This document shows positions 48,466 to 57,698 of a stretch of DNA of 64,000 nt, piece after piece. Origin of the DNA: Marivirga tractuosa DSM 4126 (GTDB taxonomy: Bacteria; Bacteroidota; Bacteroidia; Cytophagales; Cyclobacteriaceae). The stretch is taken from NCBI RefSeq assembly GCF_000183425.1, contig NC_014759.1, positions 248,001-312,000 on the forward strand, written 5' to 3'. Position numbers and translations under genes: made by a program. Under the pieces are notes generated by a model that had not been told where the DNA came from, did no database searches, and worked only from the letters and a program-made list of their open reading frames with translations. How positions within the stretch are numbered: the stretch's first letter is position 1; each line of letters starts with the position of its first letter.

Positions 48466-48840
48466 TCACCACCACAACTTTAAAAACACTTTTGGAAAAA
48501 CTTCAAGACCTTTCATTACCGTTTCTTCTTCCTCTTTATTCCAATCATGGATTCCTCCGTCTCTTTCAATCAGTTTCATAGTTTCTAAAAGAGTGTCAAC
48601 ATCTTTAACTTGTTCCTTATCTCTGTCTAATCTTTCATTCGCTAGTTCCTGGTATCTTTCCAACCGGGGAATAATAAAACTGGCAATGGTATGATCCAGT
48701 CCCCAAGTTTCACTGTCATCAAACCCTCTCTCCATTCTTTGCTTTATGAACTTCTCCTCCCTTTCATCATCTTTTTCTGTAAGGGAAAAACAGACGTTGG
48801 GGATGTTGAGGTATTTTATGTCGATAGTTTCATTTTTCAT
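48466..48840 (-). CDS. Small hypothetical protein in the defence locus
   Basis: 124 residues, cytoplasmic and mostly helical. The middle part reads DDSETWGLDHTIASFIIPRLERYQEL, a pattern also seen in small phage and mobile-element proteins. The C-terminus is hydrophobic and basic (FPKVFLKLWW). I do not know the function. It lies 44 bp below the large NTPase gene in the same direction and is probably co-transcribed with it. Confidence 0.65.
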   Translation of the reverse strand: MKNETIDIKYLNIPNVCFSLTEKDDEREEKFIKQRMERGFDDSETWGLDHTIASFIIPRLERYQELANERLDRDKEQVKDVDTLLETMKLIERDGGIHDWNKEEEETVMKGLEVFPKVFLKLWW

Positions 48841-48884
48841 AGTGTTCTGAAGTTAGCTTTTTAATAATTGGATAGAATGCGAAT

Positions 48885-51800
48885 TTACTGATCCAAATCT
48901 TCTTTACTAGCTAAAATTTTGCCACTTATGAATTTTCTCTTCTCGTCAATCTTATAATTTTTAATGATTTCTAAACGTTTTAGATTTTCAAATAAGACAA
49001 AGCTTTCACTTGAATAATGGATTTTAGGAACTTTATTTTTCTGTCCTAACTTTACTAGCTGTTTATTGTATATTACGTTTGATAACTTTGATAAAAAGCT
49101 TAATACCCTTTCTAAGTCTTCTTCTACTATCTCTTTCAAATATTTACCTAACAATTTGGCTAGAGTTAATTCATTTAATTTAGGAGCTATTTTAATGACT
49201 AGATTTTCCAACAAATTCAGTTTTATACCAAAAATTACTTTCTCCCTAGATAAAACATCTGCAATAAGAGTTTCGTTGTCGGTAATATTTCTGTCTCCAA
49301 AATTTTTAATTACAATTCGTGACAAGAGGTTATCTGACAATTCACTTTTTAAGATTTTGTTTAAATCATTAGAACTTAATTGAATTTTTCTATTTTCGTC
49401 AACTAAAATTGAAGAATTTCTAATCAGGTAATCTACATATAGCTCTGAATCTTTTCCTTTAAAAAAGTCAATTAAAGTTTCAGTAATTGGTAGCAAATTA
49501 TTTTGTATTAAAACTATTAATGCACTCTTGCTAACAGCCTCTATATTATCTTCAATGTTATTTTTTATATAACTTCCTAATTCAGTATCATTTTTTAAAT
49601 CCTTTAAATAAGTATTAATTTCTTCGGTTGTGTTTTTATTGAAAATATATTTAATAAATATATCAAAATAGGTATTTAAATAATTTTGAATTTCTGACAC
49701 CTCAATAGATAAATTTTTCTTTACATTATCTAAGAAAAGGTAATTTTCCAGCTCTTCATTATCAGAAAATTTCTCTTGATAAACACAAAGGTTAATCCAT
49801 TGTGGCTCTAACAGATTTCTTCTTAATAAGATTGGCCATAAATTGTGGTTATCTACATCTTCTATATGCTCTATTAGAGATTTGATATTAGCATCTGCTA
49901 AAAATTTTTGTGCAGCAGGTTCTTTTAATCTGTTGATTAAATTAACATATTCAGAATGAGTTTCATTAATCGAATATTCGGAATGAATTAAGACTTCAGA
50001 AGCATAAATATCAATGTTATTATTTACATTTTGGCTTAAATAATTTAAGATATCTTGACTTTCAAAATATGACAAAGGCTTTTTAAGATATTTATGAAAT
50101 TCATCATTGCCTAAATCGTAAAACTTAAAATGTGCTTCAATATTTTTGTAATTAAGTTCATATCTGAAATTCTCAATTATATATTTGACAAGTTTTTTCT
50201 TTTTGGCGATTTCTTTATCTATCGAAAAGTTTTTAATCTTTATTTCAAGTTCCCTTATATTTTCATAAACGAATGAGTCTTCTGGTACATTTTCTCCAAA
50301 TAATGCAGTGTCTGTATTTAAAATATGTTGTAGCTCATTTTTGAAATCTTCAGGTAACTTTTCAGTATAATTTGGATGCAAGTTTAGTAGCAGATTCCTA
50401 GAAGTACTAATCACATTTTTTGATGAATATGGCTCTAAAAGTTTATACGACTTAGTGTTAGAGAGAATGAAAAAAAAGTGTTTAATTTTTTTCTCTGCTT
50501 TTTCAAGTAAAATTTTATAAAACTCTATATGATATTCAAGATGAGTATCAGTGAAATTTTTAAAAGCCTTAATCTTATTTTGAATATCTTCTTTTTCATC
50601 ACCCTTATATTCGAAAAGCCTAAGAATTAAATCAGGTATAAGTATTTTTGAGCTACTGAAATCTTGTTCCTGCAATTCTAAAGCTATTTTTAGATAGTCA
50701 ATATCATGATCGGTTTGTTTGAATATGCCTGATTTAATTTGATTTAGGCAAAGCAATTCCTTTTGATTTAAAGAAAATGGTTCGATTATAAATAGATAGT
50801 CATGGAAATCTGATTCTATATATCCTCTATGAAGAAAGAATTGTAATAAATATTTACTTTCCCAATCCTCTAACTCTGGAGGGATATTTTGGCAGTAATT
50901 TTTAACGCTATAGTTTATTGTTTCTTTTAACTGTGCTTCTACTGATATTTTATCTTGTGATATTTTTTTCTTTGCCTCTTCACTAGAGTCATTAATAATT
51001 TTTATCTTTTGAAGATATTCTTGATAAAGATTTCTAGGCTCTGTTATTTCTTCTGGTTGATTATTTACCCGATATCCATTTAGAGTGTTATTCTGAAATA
51101 TACTTTTGAAATTATCCAAATTACCAACGGTATTAAGAGTATTTATTCTTCTATAGCTTGTCCGACCTTCTTTATCTTCTAGAAGCACTTCAATATTTGT
51201 AGAAAAAAGATTTGATATTTTGATTGCTGAGGCTAATAATGCTGGGAGAAGAAGTGACTCTTCAATTTTTGGCATTTTTTCAATTTCTCGTTGTTGTATT
51301 TCTATTTCTTCCTTTCTTCTTCTTAGTTCTAATTCCTTGTTCTTTTTACCGTTAATAAAATTAATAAATATAAGTTCAAGTTGATTCCCATTTTGTCTGA
51401 TGTCCTCAAATTCATCTGGATAAAGATTTTTAAATATTACCAATGAAAATAATTGCTGCGGTTTAATCAAGACCTTAGTTTCTTCTTCCTTTTTGAAATA
51501 AGATTTATGTTTTTGTTGGAATAATTCAAAATATATAACGTATTCATTCCAAATATTATAGAGAGTTCGATAATCATCTATATAACTAGCGACATCTTTA
51601 ATAAAATTATCTGGTAGGTTGATATTACTTTGATTTTGACTAGAGAAATCATTATTCCATTCCAATAATCTCTCCTTGGAATTTTTATAACCAACAGCAG
51701 GGAGTACGGGAATTATGAAATCAAAAAACTTAGTTCGATTTTTGTAATTTGTTCCAAAGATGTCATCCTTAATGAGAAAGAGAAATGCTATTTTTTTGGA

Positions 51801-52616
51801 CTTAATTGATCGATTTATTATCTTATTTATTTCTCTAAGATGAGTAAGAATCGCTAAAGCTACTGTTTTATTTCGGTCAATATCTTCAAAAACAATGATC
51901 TGATTTTCCGTACTTTCAAAAAAATAGATTATCTCATCTAAATATTTAGCTAAAATAGAATCTTCTCTATTTTTAACTGACTCAAACTCACTATTGGCAA
52001 ACCCAAATTTGGTAATCCTTAAGTTAATTATTAGTGGAATTATAGCTTTTATAATTTCAAAACCTTTAAAAACTAAGACTATGATAGCAAATAAAGTCAA
52101 TAAGTGCGTTACACCTTTCGAAATCCAATCTGTTGAATTAAAAAACTCAGGAATAAGCAACCATAGAATAGCCATGAGCAAAAGCATTATTGTTTTTGCC
52201 CATGATGTAGTATCTATTTTCTGTATCCTTTTGAACCTAGAGAAAGGGATATTCTTTGGTTTTTCTGAAAAGAATAGTTGCTTTAAAATATTGGATTCAA
52301 TCTTATCCCTGATCTGGCGATTTTTTATATTTCTATGGGAATTAGTATCTGAACCATGGTGCTCTTCAGAGGTATTCTCATCAAATGATGAAAAGGAGAT
52401 GTATTTTAATTTGTAGTTTGGAAATTTGCAGCTAAAACCTTTCAAAATACTCGATTTACCTGAACCATACGGACCTGATATAGCAATATTTTCTATATTC
52501 TCGTCTTCAATTGCCCAAAGTAAAGTTTCTATTTGTACCTCTCTGTCTTCAGCTGGTCTTGGTGCTAAATGGTAAAGATTTTTGGTAAAAGTATTATCAA
52601 AGCTGTCATTTTCCAT
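48885..52616 (-). CDS. YobI/KAP-like membrane P-loop NTPase
   Basis: 1243 residues. The N-terminus FTKNLYHLAPRPAEDREVQ is typical of YobI-like NTPases, followed by Walker A GPYGSGKSS (48-56). Two hydrophobic segments (about 140-158 and 168-198) lie between Walker A and Walker B (IIVFEDIDR, about 240-248), the hallmark of KAP-type NTPases, with later KFFDFIIPVLP. From about 450 onward the protein is a long, helical, AT-rich-coded region of unknown fold, possibly a sensor array. KAP/YobI-type proteins occur in defence islands. Here the gene follows hsdM by 33 bp in the same operon direction. A role as a membrane-linked anti-phage effector is inference. Confidence 0.75.
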   Translation of the reverse strand: MENDSFDNTFTKNLYHLAPRPAEDREVQIETLLWAIEDENIENIAISGPYGSGKSSILKGFSCKFPNYKLKYISFSSFDENTSEEHHGSDTNSHRNIKNRQIRDKIESNILKQLFFSEKPKNIPFSRFKRIQKIDTTSWAKTIMLLLMAILWLLIPEFFNSTDWISKGVTHLLTLFAIIVLVFKGFEIIKAIIPLIINLRITKFGFANSEFESVKNREDSILAKYLDEIIYFFESTENQIIVFEDIDRNKTVALAILTHLREINKIINRSIKSKKIAFLFLIKDDIFGTNYKNRTKFFDFIIPVLPAVGYKNSKERLLEWNNDFSSQNQSNINLPDNFIKDVASYIDDYRTLYNIWNEYVIYFELFQQKHKSYFKKEEETKVLIKPQQLFSLVIFKNLYPDEFEDIRQNGNQLELIFINFINGKKNKELELRRRKEEIEIQQREIEKMPKIEESLLLPALLASAIKISNLFSTNIEVLLEDKEGRTSYRRINTLNTVGNLDNFKSIFQNNTLNGYRVNNQPEEITEPRNLYQEYLQKIKIINDSSEEAKKKISQDKISVEAQLKETINYSVKNYCQNIPPELEDWESKYLLQFFLHRGYIESDFHDYLFIIEPFSLNQKELLCLNQIKSGIFKQTDHDIDYLKIALELQEQDFSSSKILIPDLILRLFEYKGDEKEDIQNKIKAFKNFTDTHLEYHIEFYKILLEKAEKKIKHFFFILSNTKSYKLLEPYSSKNVISTSRNLLLNLHPNYTEKLPEDFKNELQHILNTDTALFGENVPEDSFVYENIRELEIKIKNFSIDKEIAKKKKLVKYIIENFRYELNYKNIEAHFKFYDLGNDEFHKYLKKPLSYFESQDILNYLSQNVNNNIDIYASEVLIHSEYSINETHSEYVNLINRLKEPAAQKFLADANIKSLIEHIEDVDNHNLWPILLRRNLLEPQWINLCVYQEKFSDNEELENYLFLDNVKKNLSIEVSEIQNYLNTYFDIFIKYIFNKNTTEEINTYLKDLKNDTELGSYIKNNIEDNIEAVSKSALIVLIQNNLLPITETLIDFFKGKDSELYVDYLIRNSSILVDENRKIQLSSNDLNKILKSELSDNLLSRIVIKNFGDRNITDNETLIADVLSREKVIFGIKLNLLENLVIKIAPKLNELTLAKLLGKYLKEIVEEDLERVLSFLSKLSNVIYNKQLVKLGQKNKVPKIHYSSESFVLFENLKRLEIIKNYKIDEKRKFISGKILASKEDLDQ

Positions 52617-52649
52617 TGTTTTACTTTTTAGATCATTTAAGTATATCCA

Positions 52650-54164
52650 TCACCTATCCAATTCTTTCTGTATCACTCTAAAACTCTCCAATCCAGCCTC
52701 AATATTCTCAATTATCTCGCTTGCTAAAACATCCGGATCAGGGAGGTTATCTAGGTCTGCCAGGCTTTTGTCTTTTAGCCAAAATATATCGAGATTGGTT
52801 TTATCACGAGCAATGATTTCTTCATAGGAATATTTTCTCCATCTTCCATCAGGGGTTTCTTCCGACCAGGTTTCTTTTCTATCATTCCGATTGGAGGGAT
52901 TATAACAATTGATGAAATCTTGCAAGTCCTCCAACTTCATGGTGTTCTTCTTTAAGGTATGATGCACATTGGTTCTATAATCATAAATCCAAACATCTTG
53001 TGTCCAGGCTTCTTTGGATGCTGGTTTATTATCAAAGAACAGCACATTGGCTTTTACTCCATGCGCATAGAAAATACCAGTCGGCAACCTTAAAATGGTA
53101 TGGAGCTCCGTGGTTTTCATCAACTCTTTCCTAACTGTTTCACCTGAACCTCCTTCAAAAAGTACATTATCAGGTAAAACAACTGCTGCTTCTCCATTTA
53201 TCTTTAATAAAGATCGGATGTGCTGCAAAAAGTTTAACTGCTTATTACTAGAGGTCGCCCAAAAATCTTGTCTGTTGTAGCTTAACTCTTGTTTTTCCTG
53301 CTCACCTTCTTCATTGGTGATAGTCATGCTGCTTTTCTTACCGAAAGGTGGATTAGCCAAAACATAATCTACACGATTTCCTTCATCTGCTATTAATGCA
53401 TCATTAGGAGAAATAAAGGTTTCTCCATCAATTTCACCAATGTTATGCAGAAACATATTCATCAGGCATAGCCTACGAGTACCAGCGACTATTTCATTAC
53501 CTGAAAATGTACTGTTCTTTAGAAAAGCTTTTTGCTCTTTGTTTAGCTCATGGTTTTTGATAATATAATCATAAGCCGCCAGGAAAAACCCGCCTGTACC
53601 ACAGCTTGGGTCATGTATGCTTTTCATCGGCTCTGGTGCTACACAAGCCACCATGGCTTGAATTAAAGAACGAGGCGTAAAATACTGACCGGCTCCACTT
53701 TTGGTATCCGAAGCATTTTTCTCTAATAAGCCTTCGTAAATATCTCCTTTTACATCTGCACCTACCATAGTCCATTGCTCTTTTCCGATCATATCAATTA
53801 CTCGAAGCAATTTAGAAGGGTCTTGAATTTTATTTTGTGATTTGGTGAAAATCTGTCCTAAAATTCCCTTTTCAGTGCCTAAAGAACGCAACATTTGGCT
53901 GTAATAAGCTTCCAACTCAGCACCACGTTTTTTGCTTAGTGTTTCCCAATTACAGTAATCACCATCTTCAATTTCATGGCCCTCCGTATCCTTAATTCGA
54001 GGAAAATCCATCTTTTTATTATAAGGCGGACGGGTGAGTTCATCTGCCATTTTAAGAAAAAGCAGGTAGGTTATTTGCTCCAAATAATCACCATAGCCTA
54101 CGCCATCATCACGCAATACATTGGCAAAATTCCATACTTTTGATATTAGAGATGATTCGGTCAT
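52650..54164 (-). CDS. hsdM: Type I restriction-modification DNA methyltransferase subunit M
   Basis: 504 residues. An N-terminal helical HsdM domain (VWNFANVLRDDGVGYGDY) precedes the N6-adenine methylase domain with SAM motif I DPSCGTGGFF (185-194) and the catalytic NPPF (271-274). The call NASDTKSGAGQYFTPRSLI is also typical. It modifies adenines at sites chosen by HsdS and protects host DNA. It overlaps the DUF3883 gene by 4 bp (ATGA), so it is translationally coupled to five accessory/S genes rather than lying next to hsdR or hsdS as usual. Confidence 0.95.
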   Translation of the reverse strand: MTESSLISKVWNFANVLRDDGVGYGDYLEQITYLLFLKMADELTRPPYNKKMDFPRIKDTEGHEIEDGDYCNWETLSKKRGAELEAYYSQMLRSLGTEKGILGQIFTKSQNKIQDPSKLLRVIDMIGKEQWTMVGADVKGDIYEGLLEKNASDTKSGAGQYFTPRSLIQAMVACVAPEPMKSIHDPSCGTGGFFLAAYDYIIKNHELNKEQKAFLKNSTFSGNEIVAGTRRLCLMNMFLHNIGEIDGETFISPNDALIADEGNRVDYVLANPPFGKKSSMTITNEEGEQEKQELSYNRQDFWATSSNKQLNFLQHIRSLLKINGEAAVVLPDNVLFEGGSGETVRKELMKTTELHTILRLPTGIFYAHGVKANVLFFDNKPASKEAWTQDVWIYDYRTNVHHTLKKNTMKLEDLQDFINCYNPSNRNDRKETWSEETPDGRWRKYSYEEIIARDKTNLDIFWLKDKSLADLDNLPDPDVLASEIIENIEAGLESFRVIQKELDR

Positions 54165-55624
54165 GATTGATTTAATTTTTTAATGAATACTTTAAATGTT
54201 GTTGGTCTCATTAGTACTTGATCATGTAATTCATCTACAATAAAGAAGTCTGCTGAATTAGTTTCGTAATCATAATTATATAATCTGTAAATGTAATATG
54301 ATTCATGATTTTGCTCAGCAAATTCCCTTTCATTTATGGTATAATCAAATGGTGTTAAGTTTTTGCCGGATGTCGTCTTTACTTCAATATATTTGGGGTT
54401 ACGCTTCTCATCAAAAGAAAGCACATCATACCCTTTACCATCTTCTACAATTTCTACTTGGTTGGCTAAGTCAAAATAGCCAATATTTTTTAAACGCTGG
54501 ATTTCGTATTGCCTTACAAGTGCTTCACCAGCATCTCCGATTTCCTTCTTGTCTATTGATTTCTTTATGAAATCGATCTCGACTCCCTTGAAACTGGGGT
54601 TGTATTCAGGTACCGTATCGAGTCCATTTTCCGGGGGATCCTGAGGTCTTAGATAATTGGAGAACACCTCTTCAGGTTGTGAGTTACCCCAAGCTAATTC
54701 GATAAGTTTATCATAAACATGAAGATGTTCCGAAATAAAAGATGCTGTCAAGTCTAATAAGGAATTCCAGTCATAACTATGTATATCGGAAGATGGAATG
54801 GATTTCCAACGGATTTCTTTTGGGATGTTTTTCTTTACTATTTCCTTTTGCGCATTGTTCAAATGAGAATTCTTTTCGAAATAGAAGTCCAGTTTGTATA
54901 CTAATTCATTTGTTTCACTATCAGCTCCTACTGTAAAAAAGATATCTTTATTGTCATCCCCTTTTCTATATATTCTTGCCCAAGTATAATGTTTGAAACG
55001 AGCCACCCTAATTTTGCCATCATCACTGTCTTTCCAACCCTTTGTACTCCACATTCTCCAATTGAAAGTGTCAATACCTGGTATTCTCTTTGTGAGATGA
55101 TTTGACCAATATTTTGTTTTGGTTCCCAAGGAATTCATTATATAGTTTTTGGCAGCTACGTGTTCTTGTTGATCTTTATTATATACCTTCCCGCTCCAGT
55201 GTGCGAGGAACTCAATCTCTTCTGCTTTAAAGAAAGCCAATTCATGTTTTTCATGGTGCAATTCTAATATAGCAAAAGCGCTATAATTCTCTGGCTTTCT
55301 CCAAAAACGTTTGCATTCATCAATTTGAGTAAAGCCATAAAGCTGCTTGCTTAATTTTGAAGCCTTTCCAATTTCTAATTCTTCGCATAAATTATAAAAA
55401 CCATAGCCATGATCATTCTTTGTCTTGTAGATAGCAATTGAGCTAATCAAAGGTCTGCCTTGTTCATATTCAAAAGCAGAAATCTCACCAAGGGTTTTGC
55501 TTAGGATTTGACGCTGTGATTCCAGGCCTAAGTCCAAGCCAAGTAGTAGGCCAATTGCCTCATAATAAATCGGCTCACCTTTGACGCACTGATCAATTAA
55601 AAACTTTCTAACCTCTTGATTCAT
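54161..55624 (-). CDS. DUF3883 (NO VEIN-like) protein, putative nuclease
   Basis: 487 residues. The C-terminal part (about 355-487) resembles the DUF3883/NO VEIN domain: GDAGEALVRQYE, GKGYDVLSFD and KYIEVKTT. It carries a PD-(D/E)xK-like triad in Asp400, Glu414 and Lys416, with Glu367 before it, suggesting endonuclease activity. The N-terminal 330 residues are of unknown fold, perhaps sensing or binding nucleic acid. It sits between the AlbA_2 gene (3-bp gap) and hsdM (4-bp overlap). It may be an additional cutting arm of the restriction system. Confidence 0.72.
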   Translation of the reverse strand: MNQEVRKFLIDQCVKGEPIYYEAIGLLLGLDLGLESQRQILSKTLGEISAFEYEQGRPLISSIAIYKTKNDHGYGFYNLCEELEIGKASKLSKQLYGFTQIDECKRFWRKPENYSAFAILELHHEKHELAFFKAEEIEFLAHWSGKVYNKDQQEHVAAKNYIMNSLGTKTKYWSNHLTKRIPGIDTFNWRMWSTKGWKDSDDGKIRVARFKHYTWARIYRKGDDNKDIFFTVGADSETNELVYKLDFYFEKNSHLNNAQKEIVKKNIPKEIRWKSIPSSDIHSYDWNSLLDLTASFISEHLHVYDKLIELAWGNSQPEEVFSNYLRPQDPPENGLDTVPEYNPSFKGVEIDFIKKSIDKKEIGDAGEALVRQYEIQRLKNIGYFDLANQVEIVEDGKGYDVLSFDEKRNPKYIEVKTTSGKNLTPFDYTINEREFAEQNHESYYIYRLYNYDYETNSADFFIVDELHDQVLMRPTTFKVFIKKLNQS

Positions 55625-55627
55625 AAA

Positions 55628-57109
55628 CTATTTAATTATTTTCTTCAATTTATCAGTTATAAAATACCCTCCTGTTTGCGCTGCTGATCCTTTAAACTCG
55701 ATAAAACCTATATCTTTCAATTGTTCGATATATCTTTCCAAAGTTCTAACACTACCCAGATCTGTAATATTTTTATAATCAGGTATTCTTTTACCTTCAT
55801 CTTTAATAATAGCAGCTAATAGTATAGTAAGTTGACGTATAGTTCTTGTAGTAGCTCCGTCAATAGCTCCGTCAATAGCTCCGTCAATCCTTATATTTAT
55901 ATTATCATCTCCTGCTCCGACAAGACCACCGTCAGTAGCTCCGCCAAGTTTTATATTAAGAGGGAAAGAAAGCTTTACACTTGTTTCTGTAGTAGTCCAT
56001 TTAGGAGGTTTAAGACCAGCAGTTTTACAAGCATCCATAATCTTAATAGTTCCTCTTCCAATCTTCTCTATATAACCTCTTAAAAATGCCATATGGGCAA
56101 TATCAGGATTGACAGGGAGGGATAAATGACTTTTCTTTAACTCGGCTGCCTTCAACGGAGACTTACCTGAATTGAAGACTTCAATTTTGTCGCTATAAAT
56201 GATGACTGACATTGATGCCGATGGTAAACTATAATCACGGTGAACCAATGCATTCATCACCCCTTCTCTGAGGGCAGACATGGGTACTACATAGTCATCC
56301 TGACGTTCCCATTCCTTCTCGCTGAATTTTCTAGTTGTGTGCAAGTGCTTCTCAAAGAAATCTTGTGCAGACAGAATGTTCTTGAACAGATTTCCATCTA
56401 AAAGCTTATCATCGACAAACTCACCAGCAGTCTTCCCTTTTTCTAGAAAGGCTACTCGAACACGTGCTTGGGGAATAAAAAGAGCTGGATTCTTGGCAAA
56501 AAGTACCACAGCGGCATTGGTGAAATGTCCATTCTGAAAAAGTCCAAAATGGGTAAGAAAATCAATTGGGTTTCTATTATTTTCATCAAGTTTACTTTCA
56601 TTGATGGATCGATCAACAGTCTTTTGAATTTCCTGAAGGTCCAAATCTTCTAACTCTACACCCAAAGCTGGTTGACGTTCCCAATGAAATTCATTTTTTT
56701 GACGATTATGGATGAGATTTGAAATCTCTTGTGAAGTTGCTTTGACAGTACTTTGTCTTCTACGGAAATAGATATTTCCATCAAAAATATATGGTTGCTT
56801 AGAGCCTGCCCACACTTTTACCAAAATTACTTGCTTATTGCCTACCTGTTCTAAAGACACCATAACAGGAGCCTCTGGAATTATGGCTGAATTCAAGTAA
56901 TCAGTAAGTTCTTTCTCCCATTTTTCCGCATCGCTAATCCCGACTATTTTTTTGTCATCGGAAACACCAATAAGAACCTGACCACCTTCATGGTTGAGGA
57001 AGGCACAAATGATTTTGCCTATGGAATCTTTTTGAACAACTAATTTAAACTCTAGTTGATCGCCTTCTTCTTGTTTAAGAAGACTTTTTATGAGTTGTTC
57101 GCTATTCAT
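55628..57109 (-). CDS. AlbA_2 / HATPase-type ATP-binding protein
   Basis: 493 residues. An AlbA_2 (Schlafen-like) domain occupies about 10-125, with GDQLEFKLV and GGQVLIGVSDD. A RecG-type HATPase_c_4 region lies at about 265-370, with VMNALVHRDYS and EKIGRGTIKIM. A C-terminal winged helix ends the protein. Proteins of this kind (COG2865) are seen as regulators or helicase-like factors and are frequent in type I restriction loci. The linker at about 400-420 is made of 4-residue GAID repeats coded by a 12-bp tandem repeat. It overlaps the DUF4062 gene by 8 bp. Confidence 0.8.
   Translation of the reverse strand: MNSEQLIKSLLKQEEGDQLEFKLVVQKDSIGKIICAFLNHEGGQVLIGVSDDKKIVGISDAEKWEKELTDYLNSAIIPEAPVMVSLEQVGNKQVILVKVWAGSKQPYIFDGNIYFRRRQSTVKATSQEISNLIHNRQKNEFHWERQPALGVELEDLDLQEIQKTVDRSINESKLDENNRNPIDFLTHFGLFQNGHFTNAAVVLFAKNPALFIPQARVRVAFLEKGKTAGEFVDDKLLDGNLFKNILSAQDFFEKHLHTTRKFSEKEWERQDDYVVPMSALREGVMNALVHRDYSLPSASMSVIIYSDKIEVFNSGKSPLKAAELKKSHLSLPVNPDIAHMAFLRGYIEKIGRGTIKIMDACKTAGLKPPKWTTTETSVKLSFPLNIKLGGATDGGLVGAGDDNINIRIDGAIDGAIDGATTRTIRQLTILLAAIIKDEGKRIPDYKNITDLGSVRTLERYIEQLKDIGFIEFKGSAAQTGGYFITDKLKKIIK
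55852..55887. repeat. 12-bp minisatellite in the AlbA_2 gene linker
   Basis: Three exact tandem copies of TAGCTCCGTCAA, with a diverged copy (TAGCTCCGCCAA) at 55,936-55,947. On the coding strand they encode repeated Ile-Asp-Gly-Ala. Because 12 bp is a multiple of 3, changes in copy number would alter the linker length without shifting the frame. Confidence 0.85.
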
Positions 57110-57698
57110 ATCCTTGATTCATTTGATTTACAATTCCCTGAATCCGGTCCACGTTAGAAAACTGGGTTTCAAGACATCTTAGTATATCGCCAATCCGATA
57201 AAATTCGTCAACCCAATGGCCAACCCTGTCAGCCAATGGCAAATTATTCATTATTGCTTCATTGTATAAATTAATCACCCGTATATCATCCAATATATTA
57301 GTACTTCGGTAATTAAAACTTGAATTGATATTTCCATTGCTATCGAACATGTATTGTTTGAGCAACTGCCGCGCAACTGTAATATCTCTGTGCGCGATAA
57401 ACCATCTTGGTTTCCTTAATTCTATGGAACTTCTAATTTCTTGATGTGTAATTGAAATATCACCTTCTATAACAGCTCCATATCTAGACCGAATTATTCC
57501 AAAAAATACATCACAATTTCGAACAGCTTCAAGACAGTTCTGAGGATTTGACATGCCAGGATTAAGCGGAATTGTACGAATGTGAGAATTCCAGACTTCA
57601 TATCCATATCCCGTCAAAGTTCCACAAATTTGTTCAATTTGGTCTTGAAAGCCATAAACTGTAGAAGCTACCATTATTTTAAGTTTTTCATTCGGCAT
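57102..57698 (-). CDS. DUF4062 protein, TIR-like
   Basis: 198 residues. The N-terminal half KIMVASTVYGFQDQIEQI, LEAVRNCDVFFGIIRSRYGA and ISITHQEIRSSIELRKPR matches DUF4062, a fold related to TIR and nucleoside-deoxyribosyltransferase-like domains. In other bacteria it is fused to or placed with defence and NTPase proteins. A catalytic role (for example on NAD-like molecules) is only speculation; no clear glutamate can be singled out. The gene overlaps hsdS by 11 bp and the AlbA_2 gene by 8 bp, showing tight coupling. Confidence 0.8.
   Translation of the reverse strand: MPNEKLKIMVASTVYGFQDQIEQICGTLTGYGYEVWNSHIRTIPLNPGMSNPQNCLEAVRNCDVFFGIIRSRYGAVIEGDISITHQEIRSSIELRKPRWFIAHRDITVARQLLKQYMFDSNGNINSSFNYRSTNILDDIRVINLYNEAIMNNLPLADRVGHWVDEFYRIGDILRCLETQFSNVDRIQGIVNQMNQGYE

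Noticed and set aside
55852..55947. Possible CRISPR-like repeat array
   Set aside because: The 12-bp units are contiguous with no spacers and lie in frame inside a protein-coding gene.
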